This document shows, one piece after another, positions 53,847 to 61,821 of a stretch of DNA of 64,000 bases. Below the pieces are notes generated by a model. It saw only the letters and a program-made list of their open reading frames with translations, ran no database searches and was not told the origin of the DNA. Location of the stretch: NCBI GenBank assembly GCA_003669585.1, contig QWOQ01000005.1:392502-456501 (forward strand), given 5' to 3'. The number at the start of each line of letters is the position of its first letter. The stretch's first letter is position 1. The stretch comes from Planctomycetota bacterium. GTDB lineage: Bacteria; Planctomycetota; Planctomycetia; Pirellulales; UBA1268. Both the position numbers and the translations under genes were made by a program.

Positions 53847-55829
53847 TCACTTAAAACTTCTGATTGGAGGAAGCCGCTTCACGATCGGCTCCTCCTGGTG
53901 GCGAAGAATTTCGATACCACTGTTGCTCAACAGTATTTCGAGGTCCTTGCATCGCTGAAGACCGCCGGGAACATCCGAGAGCACAAGCTTTGGCCTCCAG
54001 TAGAGTCTGTCTCCTGCAATGCCCCAGGTTTTCACTTTCTCGTGAACGCTTGCTACCAGAAGATCCACGGACTGCTCGGTCGATCCATTGAACGAAATTC
54101 TTTTTTCAACCCGTTTTCCAGAATCGTCAATCATTCTGAGTTCTTCAGCAGCGCACTCGATGAGAATTGGACGCGTGAGCGGAATCGGTCTATCGGATGT
54201 TTCAAGACTTGCCCAGTTTGCACCACGACTGCTCGCAAGCGATCCGCCACCGCCGGTAGATCCCCCCGTTGCAGCCGATGCCGATGCCGATGCCTCGCCA
54301 GATTGTCCTACTGCGAGCATGCCGGGCATTGAAACTCCACCGCCGGCCCCATTAGAGCCGCCTTCGCTCGAAGCTGAACTCGATCCTCCGGAATCACCAG
54401 CCGATGTTCCCCCGCTGCCGCCTGCTTGTTGTGAGTTGGTTGCTAATTTTGTTCCATTACCACTCGGAGAGCCTTGTTCACTCCCTCCACTTTTTCCGGA
54501 GCGGCTGGCGTATCGATCACCGACCAGACTTGCCTCGAGGGAAGATCGATCGCTTGGGCTGCCTGTCGAATCAACCTCTGATCCGCCTGTGGATCTGCCG
54601 AGAGAACGTGAACTCGATTGGGCTCGCTGTGTATTGGAATCACTGACCGATCCTCCTGCATCGACTGTTCCAGAAAGTTTTCCACCGAGAACTGGATCAC
54701 CGCCACCGGTTTGATCAATGGAACCACCACGATGACCAGAGCCGTCTCCACCCTGGGAGCCGTCACTGGTTTCATCGTTCCCGTGACTGCCGCCACTTTG
54801 ACGACCTTTTACCTGATTCGACCACGTCCACTGAGATTGATCGCCAAGGACCGATGGGCCACTGTTGTTGACCACACCACCACGGGTCGTGGCAGCGCGG
54901 TACTGATGTCCGCGACCGGGACGACTCGGTTGGCTCGGTCGCATTTCAGCCAACCATTCCAGCCGTCGCCTCGCTTCCTCAATGGCTCTCGTTTCAACAT
55001 CTGCGAGAGCCGGATCACGATTTGGATATGTGAGCGTCCATTCTTCATTGACGAACTGGTATCCAAACTCACTTCCCCAAGAGGCAATCGACTCTCTTGC
55101 AGCGTAATAGGCCATCACGCCACTCGGACGAATGAGCAGCAGTGGATAGGGTTGTATTCCACTGGAAGCAGTCTCAGGCGTTGCCGTTGCCGCGAGATGT
55201 TCACGAGCCGCGCGCAGGGCGCTAGCCAGTGGATTTCCAGGGCCAGGCGGTCCCTCGAAGTCGGAAGGAGAAAGTCGGATTCCTTCTGGCTGAAGAAACA
55301 CTCCGTCAATGCAGCACTCAATATAAAGTGGCCTCCGATGGGTGCCATTGGGACCGACAAAAGGAACAACAGCATAGGCCGCTGGTTTTTTCTTTCCGTT
55401 TTTTTTCTCATTTTCAAGGGATTCCAACGCTTCGCGGGCTTCAGCCTTGAGACGATCTATTTCCTCTTCTTGAACTTCATCAAGCGTTCCAGAACTGACG
55501 AGCAACTCTCGAAGTCGCTGACACTCCTGAAATTCGTCAGAGAGTTTTCTTGCATGATCCTCAATTCCTGCAAGTTGCATTCGCGCTTTTTCGAGATCGC
55601 TTGCAGTCTGTTCACGGACACTCTTTAACTGTTCGATTCGCCAAGAGAGCGTTTCGTGCTCAAGTTCGAGTTCATCTGACAGACTCGAGTCCGAGGAGGC
55701 CTCTTGTAAACTCGCGGAGCGGCTGAAGATGACCAGAAGCACCAAGAGCGCTCCCATCATGCACAGAAGCACCGCAAGGAATGGAAACAGTGATATAGTC
55801 GGTCCCGATGGACGGGATTCACGGCTCAT
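53847..55829 (-). CDS. ExbD-like anchored protein with long Ser/Gly-rich linker
   Basis: 660 residues. The N-terminal helix (ISLFPFLAVLLCMMGALLVLLVIF, residues 12-35) precedes a coiled coil (about 45-150), a folded domain (about 165-300, with RRPLYIECCIDGVFLQPEG), and a disordered Ser/Gly/Thr-rich linker of about 230 residues (about 330-560). A C-terminal domain follows with a second copy-like IPLTRPILIECAAEELRMI strand, so two IECxxxxxxxxx-type domains flank the linker. Starts in an ATGA overlap with the ExbB-like gene (55826-55829). I do not recognise a named family. Confidence 0.6.
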   Translation of the reverse strand: MSRESRPSGPTISLFPFLAVLLCMMGALLVLLVIFSRSASLQEASSDSSLSDELELEHETLSWRIEQLKSVREQTASDLEKARMQLAGIEDHARKLSDEFQECQRLRELLVSSGTLDEVQEEEIDRLKAEAREALESLENEKKNGKKKPAAYAVVPFVGPNGTHRRPLYIECCIDGVFLQPEGIRLSPSDFEGPPGPGNPLASALRAAREHLAATATPETASSGIQPYPLLLIRPSGVMAYYAARESIASWGSEFGYQFVNEEWTLTYPNRDPALADVETRAIEEARRRLEWLAEMRPSQPSRPGRGHQYRAATTRGGVVNNSGPSVLGDQSQWTWSNQVKGRQSGGSHGNDETSDGSQGGDGSGHRGGSIDQTGGGDPVLGGKLSGTVDAGGSVSDSNTQRAQSSSRSLGRSTGGSEVDSTGSPSDRSSLEASLVGDRYASRSGKSGGSEQGSPSGNGTKLATNSQQAGGSGGTSAGDSGGSSSASSEGGSNGAGGGVSMPGMLAVGQSGEASASASAATGGSTGGGGSLASSRGANWASLETSDRPIPLTRPILIECAAEELRMIDDSGKRVEKRISFNGSTEQSVDLLVASVHEKVKTWGIAGDRLYWRPKLVLSDVPGGLQRCKDLEILLSNSGIEILRHQEEPIVKRLPPIRSFK

Positions 55830-57124
55830 GCAGTTTTCCTAGAACTTTTCTTCGAATTCAGGACAACACGCGGCCACGCCGCTCCCTCTGCACCGACCCG
55901 TGAGGCAAAGAGTTGAATGGCTGCGGCAAGCGTCGACATGGTTTCATCAAATTTTCCAGAATTCACAACCGCGTTCAAATTGTCTTCTAGTGCTTGTTCA
56001 AGCGACCGAAGATCGCGGGTTGCATCGACCACACTGGAAAGCAGCAATCCTTGCTGCTGAAGCGCTTCGTGCTGACGTTCTACGCTGCGCATAGCGACCG
56101 CCATCGTCTCTCCAGCAACTTCCCATCGGGTTTCCCTCTGGGACATCAGGCTCTCCTGTGCTTCGACCAGCGACTTTGTCCATTTTGAAAGTGTCTGATC
56201 GAGTGCCGTTGCCAGACCGGAACTCATCTGAGCTCCACTCATGGTCGCAAATTCCTCCATTCGTTCTCCCGCCGACTGCTCAAGTCGACGCCACGATTCC
56301 GCCTGCGCATCCAAGAGCTTTGCTGTGCTGCGACCGATCGCGTCTCCCAGTCGAGCAATAGCAAGTGCCGAGCCATCCGTAGAACCCAAAGATTGAAAGC
56401 GTCCGGTGAGCGATGCCCAGACATTCTCATCTACTTTTCCAAGCAACGACTGTTCGAGACGGTCCACAAGAAATTGCAGAAACATCAACACCATCGAAAG
56501 TGCCAAGGCACTTGCCGTGGTATCAAACGCCGTACCAAGCCCGGAGACAACTCCAGTAATATCATCAAGCTGCGTGGGAGAAAGACTGGCGATGGCTACT
56601 GTGATGCCGATGACCGTTCCAAGAAAACCCATAATTGGAATCGCCCACACGACAAACCGCACGAGTCCATAGCTCTGCGCTGCGCGCGAGGCATCCAACT
56701 CTGAAAGATATTTCAGATGGTCTTCAATTCCTTCGGCCGATCCAGTTCGTCGAACAAGGTCGAGCGTTTCGCGCACCCGACGGACGAGATAACTGTTTTC
56801 ATCCCGTCTCTCCTGAACGTGCTGAAGCAATTCGACCGCCGCTTCAGGCTCCTGACCTCCTTCGGGAACCTCTCCAATCAATTCGTCATCAACATGGTGT
56901 CGCTGCCCCAAAAGATCGAAGCCCTTGAGCACGAGCGCTGAAAGACCCACGCAAAACATCACCGTTTCAACATATTCGACCCAGTGCCCCGCGAGATAGC
57001 GGATGACCATTGCGTCGGTAATCACATGAGTGTGAATTGCTGCAAAGAAGCCTGCCGAGAGCGTCAGACCCCAGAGAATCGGTGACCGAATGGCAGCGTT
57101 TGCCCAGACATTATATTTCGACAC
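55826..57124 (-). CDS. MotA/TolQ/ExbB proton-channel family protein
   Basis: A 432-residue membrane protein, first gene of the triad. Helices are at about 11-35, 49-72, 155-180 and 190-222. The last pair has the family signature IPIMGFLGTVIGITVAI and GLGTAFDTTASALALSMVLMF. A long C-terminal cytosolic helical tail (about 225-415) is rich in Ala/Glu/Gln. As in TolQ/ExbB it probably forms a pentamer that uses proton flow to drive its ExbD-like partners, which are coded directly downstream. No TonB or TolA is nearby. Coupled to the next gene by ATGA overlap. Confidence 0.82.
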   Translation of the reverse strand: MSKYNVWANAAIRSPILWGLTLSAGFFAAIHTHVITDAMVIRYLAGHWVEYVETVMFCVGLSALVLKGFDLLGQRHHVDDELIGEVPEGGQEPEAAVELLQHVQERRDENSYLVRRVRETLDLVRRTGSAEGIEDHLKYLSELDASRAAQSYGLVRFVVWAIPIMGFLGTVIGITVAIASLSPTQLDDITGVVSGLGTAFDTTASALALSMVLMFLQFLVDRLEQSLLGKVDENVWASLTGRFQSLGSTDGSALAIARLGDAIGRSTAKLLDAQAESWRRLEQSAGERMEEFATMSGAQMSSGLATALDQTLSKWTKSLVEAQESLMSQRETRWEVAGETMAVAMRSVERQHEALQQQGLLLSSVVDATRDLRSLEQALEDNLNAVVNSGKFDETMSTLAAAIQLFASRVGAEGAAWPRVVLNSKKSSRKTA

Positions 57125-57462
57125 GCCGCATATCCTCCAATGGTAGGTTTCAATTTTCGAACGACTTCTTGAACCGATTCTTCTTCTTTTATCGGTAGGC
57201 TCTCCCTAATCGATTCAGTCGAATCTGGAGATCTTTACGAGGTCACTTGCGAGACTCGGGCTGTTCTGGCAAGTGACACAGACCCGGTGTGATTGAAATA
57301 CGACGACAGGGCAATCGTATGCCGGAGCGTTTCGGGCAATCTCACTGCGTGAAAGACAGAGAACTCGAAGTGCTCTTGCCTATTTCTCTCAAACTTCCCT
57401 AAGGTTTCTGTTTCACAGCGGTCAAAGACTCTGCGTTTGATCGATCTATTGTCAATGAAGCC
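57125..57462. other. structured divergent intergenic region
   Basis: A 338-bp gap between the ExbB-like operon and the next plus-strand gene. It contains perfect 9-bp arms GTCACTTGC (57242-57250) and GCAAGTGAC (57269-57277), a nearby CACA/TGTG hairpin (57277-57291), GATTC/GAATC (57212-57225) and TCAC/GTGA at about 57342. A minus-strand frame of 54 codons with no start ends at 57225 and contains CPVVVFQSHRVCVTCQNS, which looks protein-like. It could be a structured element, an interspersed repeat or a decayed gene. Confidence 0.4.
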
Positions 57463-57891
57463 ATGGCGGTCCTCTACAATTTTCAAACGCCTCAGGGAGT
57501 CTCTCCATTGCACGCTTTTTTTCTGAGGTATCTCGTCTGGTCTCGCCTGTTTTTTGGACTGATTCCATGTCTCGGACTAGCAGTTTTCTTTTTGTTGGCC
57601 GATCGCCTGCTCGCGCAGCGGCCCCATATTTCAACCGGTGAATCCTCCGAGCATCTCTGGATCTCTTCGAACCCGTTACCCGACGGCCGGCAGATGCTGA
57701 TGGTGATGGATCCAAAAATCAGGACGCTGGCCGTCTATCACGTTGATCCAGTCGAAGGCGTTCTGACTCTGCGAAGCACAAGAGATCTCACATGGGACTT
57801 GCTTGTCCCGGAATTTAACGCCCGGGAACCACTACCCGGCGATTTGAAGAAAATGCTCGAAACCCCGGTTGAAAAGAGCCTCCGCCCGTAA
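57463..57891 (+). CDS. single-pass membrane protein of unknown function
   Basis: 142 residues. One transmembrane helix (FFGLIPCLGLAVFFLLADRLLA, about 30-50) is followed by a periplasmic domain with MLMVMDPKIRTLAVYHVDPVEGVLTLRSTRDLTWDLLVPEFN. I recall that pattern (DPxxRxLAVYHVDxxxGxIxLxSxRxxxWDL) from planctomycete proteins encoded near HTH-type and ExbB-type genes. Start ATG 57463 has no clear ribosome-binding site. The HTH gene follows 149 bp downstream. Confidence 0.6.
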   Translation: MAVLYNFQTPQGVSPLHAFFLRYLVWSRLFFGLIPCLGLAVFFLLADRLLAQRPHISTGESSEHLWISSNPLPDGRQMLMVMDPKIRTLAVYHVDPVEGVLTLRSTRDLTWDLLVPEFNAREPLPGDLKKMLETPVEKSLRP

Positions 57892-58040
57892 GTCAATTTT
57901 TCCGTCTCTAACGAGTGCGCGTTCTGGATGGCTAGAACGTAAGATTCGTTGTCTTTGTGGTCGAAATCCACAGGGCGGGATCTGACGAGGTACGTCGTTT
58001 GGCTGGCGTGAGTGAGCATTTTTTTTGAATCGGGGGTTCC

Positions 58041-59294
58041 ATGGCGGGCAATTATTTTTCCCCAGAAGAGGTGTCCAAGAAACTTGGACTGTCGATCGAT
58101 GAGATCAATCAGCTCGTCGATAGAAAAGAACTATTTCCCATCCGCGACGGTACTGCAAGAAAGTTTAAAGTTGATGATATTGATCGATATATCTCAAATC
58201 GTTCCGAGAGTAATGTCACTAATCTCGAAGAACTCGATCTTGATTTGATTGTTCCAACGAAAGATCCAATCAAAGCAACTGGTTCCACAAAAGATGAAAG
58301 CCGGTCGACGCAGTTTGACATCCCTGATCAGTCTGACTTCGAATTAAATTCTTCCATCAAAACTTCCTCGTCAAACGATCTTTCTGCCGCCATTGAAATC
58401 GATGATGCAATCAAGCGTGCAGATTCCATACATTCTTCTGCCGATGACGAAAAACTTTCCATTTCTGACACTAATGTTGGAAAAAATGGATCGGCTGTTC
58501 AAGGACTTTCCTCGAGTGATCTTCTTTTGAATAGCAATCCCAGTAAAAATATTCTCGAAGATGATCTTGAAATTGAATCGATTATCAGTGCTTCGTCCCC
58601 CTCCATGATCGGTGGAGAGCACAAGAGCGGTCTGGCGCTGTCCGGCATTGAACTTGGAGACGAGAACGGTGGAACGCTTTCTATCGATCTTTCGGGATCA
58701 GGCCCAAGCGTTAAAGGCGGCAGTGCAATTTCTCTTGATCCGATTAGCGATCGAGGTGCAGGCAAGAGCGGGCTCTCTCTTTCAGGAGCGCTCGACAGTG
58801 GACTTTCGCTGGAAGGCGATGACGGGTCCGTTGAAATCTCTGGGGTCGATCTTGGTAAGGTTGGAGACAGCATTGCCTTCGATGATGGGACCCAGCTCGG
58901 GGGAGACGAATTCGATTTGGGAGGCACTCCAGAAGATGAGAGCGCCTCGGTGGTCATTGCGACTGATTCTTCACAAGCAACCGGCGATGCAAGTTTCTTT
59001 GGTCAAACCATGGCCGGAGAGGGGTCGAGTTTTGAATCTGAGGCAGGTCTTGTGTCTGATACTGACGGAGGAAGCCTCGGGACGATGACCGGCGCAAGTT
59101 ACCCCTCTGGAGAAGCAATTTCCGAGACGCCGTTCAGTGGATGGCAGATTGCGGGCCTTACATTTTGCGCCATGTTGATGCTTGTTGGTGGGTTTATGGC
59201 ATTTGATTTAATTCGCACCATCGGAAGCACCCAAGGCCCTTCGTTCTCGAATCCGCTTTTAAATGCCATGGCTGAGACATTCGGCTGGCGATAG
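58041..59294 (+). CDS. membrane-anchored helix-turn-helix (MerR/excisionase-like) protein
   Basis: 417 residues. The N terminus (about 1-55) is a winged-helix DNA-binding-like domain: FSPEEVSKKLGLSIDEINQLVDRKELFPIRDGTARKFKVDDIDRYI. A long acidic Ser/Gly/Asp-rich middle contains recurring (L/I)SLSG-(I/A)-x-L-G or LSGIELGDENGG-like units (about 190-290). The C terminus has one transmembrane helix (about 367-390). The fold combination suggests DNA or protein binding tethered to the membrane. GGGGG lies 6 nt before the ATG. Function unknown; the family appears widespread in planctomycetes. Confidence 0.7.
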   Translation: MAGNYFSPEEVSKKLGLSIDEINQLVDRKELFPIRDGTARKFKVDDIDRYISNRSESNVTNLEELDLDLIVPTKDPIKATGSTKDESRSTQFDIPDQSDFELNSSIKTSSSNDLSAAIEIDDAIKRADSIHSSADDEKLSISDTNVGKNGSAVQGLSSSDLLLNSNPSKNILEDDLEIESIISASSPSMIGGEHKSGLALSGIELGDENGGTLSIDLSGSGPSVKGGSAISLDPISDRGAGKSGLSLSGALDSGLSLEGDDGSVEISGVDLGKVGDSIAFDDGTQLGGDEFDLGGTPEDESASVVIATDSSQATGDASFFGQTMAGEGSSFESEAGLVSDTDGGSLGTMTGASYPSGEAISETPFSGWQIAGLTFCAMLMLVGGFMAFDLIRTIGSTQGPSFSNPLLNAMAETFGWR

Positions 59295-59602
59295 GAATGT
59301 CGGGAACTCGATTTTTCTCTACTCCGACCAAGAGGGGCCACGGGTGCTGGGCTGGCTATCGGCCTTGTTGAGAATCGCGCTATACTTGATTGAATGAATT
59401 TCATTACTTTTTAAATCTGTAGATTTCTCTATTCGCTGCGCTCCTGCTCCATCCGAATCGATCCGCTTTGAAAACGCTCGGCCGCCGGTGGCGTCAAACG
59501 AAAGTTTTCATCCCCGCCTTGTATTATTTTCCCTCTTTTTAAAGAGGGAACCAACCGTCTCCCCCCGAGAATCTCCCCTGACATTTGTGAGCCTCTTGAT
59601 TC
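59295..59602. other. intergenic region before resB with inverted repeats
   Basis: A 308-bp gap without a coding frame. It has AATGAA-T-TTCATT (59393-59405) and the perfect palindrome described separately at 59529-59550. It should contain the promoter of the cytochrome c maturation genes. Confidence 0.4.
59529..59550. promoter_or_regulatory. 22-bp perfect palindrome, candidate operator upstream of resB
   Basis: Arms TTCCCTCTTT (59529-59538) and AAAGAGGGAA (59541-59550) are separated by TT. With no T-run on the plus-strand 3' side and a centre too tight for a stable loop, it fits a dimeric regulator's operator better than a terminator. It lies 53 bp before the ResB start. Confidence 0.4.
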
Positions 59603-61720
59603 ATGGCACGCCATCAATTTGTACAACCGAGCCACTCGATTTCTGTAAGGCTTTGCTTGGGTCTTTATGAATTTCTCGCCTCACTGAAGTTTGCAGTTGT
59701 GCTGATCACTACGCTGGCAGTTGTGCTGGGACTTGGAACGTTTGTCGAGAGTGCCTATGGTACTGAGGCAGTAAAATTCGGCGTCTGGAATACATGGTGG
59801 TTTACGCTGCTCAATGCTCTTCTTGCAGTCAGTATTTTTTGCGCGGCTGCAATTCGTTATCCGTGGAAGCGGTATCAAACCGGATTTGTCATCACGCATA
59901 TCGGACTGCTGACGTTACTGGCCGGATGTTTTATTTCGCAGCGGGGCGGTATCGATGCTCAAATGCCGCTGCTTGAGGGCTCGGAAGGATCGAGAGCTTT
60001 TGAAGATTCTCACCATTTTACGCTTCGGATTGAATCCTCGAAACCCTCTGTCAAATCGTCAATTGTTGGGCCGATTCCATTTCGAGCAGGCCCATTCAAC
60101 TGGTCAGAGTATGCCGGATCGCATGCGAATTTACCGGGTGAATCCCAGGGCACCCTATTCAAGACGGGTACAGCCACTGCTGAAAAATCTGGCTCTCTCA
60201 CACGAGCCTCGATTCCTTGGTCGCTGGCTCCTCGCGACAAAGGAGTGATCTATCAGCAGGATGGAATTCTCCTGGAGGTGCTCGACTATCTTTCGGATTC
60301 TTCTGCAGCACTTGCGCCGAGCGTGTCGCTGCGTATTGGCAGCGATGATTTTGAAGGAGCAGGCGCTCGCGGAGCATGGATTCCTGTAGATCTCACATGG
60401 CAGCCAGATCCGCTGCGGGGGTCTGGCGGAATCCGGCATCGTGCCACCGCCGGTGGCGGTACTGTCGTGTTTTGGAAAATCTCTTCTAAACCTGAAACCG
60501 ATGCCTTTGTATTAGCCACGCCTGAGCCATCGCTTGGATTTGGTGAAAAGGGGCAACTTGTTCTCGTAGCCAACGGCAACGTTTTTCGGCTGCTTGTTGA
60601 AGATTCCATCGGAAAACGTGTCCCGCTTGGCGACTCTGGAATGCACGCCCAAGTTACCGATTTTCAGTCGCAACTCGGCGCGGTACGAACGCAAATTTTT
60701 AGAGGCGATTCGAAGTCTCCTGAAGAAATGGTATTGGTCGCCGATCTTCCTGAAGTTTCCGTGCACGCGCCACAAGCGGGTGTCTATGGAGCGCTGTGGA
60801 TTGATCGCTCTGTTGCTTCCGCTGCAGAAGCAATGGAGGGGAAAGCACGCAGTCGAATTGATGTCGTTCAAGGATATGATCGAAAACTTTACTACCGATG
60901 CTGGCAGACTCCGCGAGTTCGATCCGGCGAATTACCTTCGGATGGAACCAGCGTTGGTGCGTTCGAGATGCCTCGCGCGAAGTTGCAAATGCAGGTTGAA
61001 CGCTTTCTCCCAGCAGATCGCCTCGAAGTGGTAACCCTGCCACGCAACTTCGAGAAAGACAAGGCTTCTTCCGCCAAACGCCGGGCTGCAAAAGTTCGGC
61101 TCATCGTTGATGGCACATCGGAAGACTTCTGGATTGCCGGGATTCCAATTCAGCCTGTTATGGAAGAACCTTCCTCTGCTGAGACCCACACGGTTCGATC
61201 GGCCAGCCGCGCTATTACGCTCACCATGGAACCTGATGAAATCGATATTGGTTTTCTGGTTCGGCTCGATAATTTTGAAAGGCGACTTGATCCTGGAACG
61301 AGTCAGGCTTCTCATTTTTCAAGCGTTGTTGAGTTTCTTGGTCCGAATAAGAAACCCCTCGTTGCACGACCGGTGACTATTACGATGAACGCGCCTATCG
61401 ACTTTTCCGATCCAGCAAGTGGTCGTTCCTATAGACTTTTTCAGGAGAGCTTTATGGGGCCATGGGTGCCTGGTGATGAACTGTTCGAACGATTTACTCG
61501 CAACCAACAGAATCCTCCGAACAAAATTGAGGCAAGCGTTCTGACGGTCAATTATGATCCGGGGCGCGGCATTAAATACGCCGGCAGTGCACTCATTGTT
61601 GTCGGTATTTTTACGATGTTCTATATGAAAGCTTATTTTTTTGGACAGCACAAGAAACCTGGAATGAAGACACCGTCACACAGCCCTACGCACGTGGAGC
61701 AACGACTCCTTCCCACCTAA
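59603..61720 (+). CDS. resB: ResB-like cytochrome c biogenesis protein
   Basis: One half of the system II haem-delivery complex for c-type cytochromes. Helices are at about 28-50 (KFAVVLITTLAVVLGLGTFVES), 66-85 and 92-112 (YQTGFVITHIGLLTLLAGCFI), then a large periplasmic beta-rich domain (about 115-645) and a last helix at about 655-675 (YAGSALIVVGIFTMFYM). YAGSAL near the C terminus and LKFAVVL near the start match ResB. 705 residues, longer than Bacillus ResB (about 540). CcsA-like gene follows after 101 bp. Confidence 0.85.
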   Translation: MARHQFVQPSHSISVRLCLGLYEFLASLKFAVVLITTLAVVLGLGTFVESAYGTEAVKFGVWNTWWFTLLNALLAVSIFCAAAIRYPWKRYQTGFVITHIGLLTLLAGCFISQRGGIDAQMPLLEGSEGSRAFEDSHHFTLRIESSKPSVKSSIVGPIPFRAGPFNWSEYAGSHANLPGESQGTLFKTGTATAEKSGSLTRASIPWSLAPRDKGVIYQQDGILLEVLDYLSDSSAALAPSVSLRIGSDDFEGAGARGAWIPVDLTWQPDPLRGSGGIRHRATAGGGTVVFWKISSKPETDAFVLATPEPSLGFGEKGQLVLVANGNVFRLLVEDSIGKRVPLGDSGMHAQVTDFQSQLGAVRTQIFRGDSKSPEEMVLVADLPEVSVHAPQAGVYGALWIDRSVASAAEAMEGKARSRIDVVQGYDRKLYYRCWQTPRVRSGELPSDGTSVGAFEMPRAKLQMQVERFLPADRLEVVTLPRNFEKDKASSAKRRAAKVRLIVDGTSEDFWIAGIPIQPVMEEPSSAETHTVRSASRAITLTMEPDEIDIGFLVRLDNFERRLDPGTSQASHFSSVVEFLGPNKKPLVARPVTITMNAPIDFSDPASGRSYRLFQESFMGPWVPGDELFERFTRNQQNPPNKIEASVLTVNYDPGRGIKYAGSALIVVGIFTMFYMKAYFFGQHKKPGMKTPSHSPTHVEQRLLPT

Positions 61721-61821
61721 TCCCCCGTCCCAAGCATTTCCTCCGATCGCCAGGAGACTTTTTTTTTACTAATCAGTTACGCTCATGCGGACCCTCGACA
61801 TTCTCTTGTAGGACGTATTTC

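Noticed and set aside
52832-57124. ZorAB-type anti-phage (Zorya) motor
   Set aside because: The ExbB-like gene recalls ZorA, but the partners lack an OmpA/MotB peptidoglycan domain and no ZorC/ZorD/ZorE-like helicase or nuclease gene is nearby.
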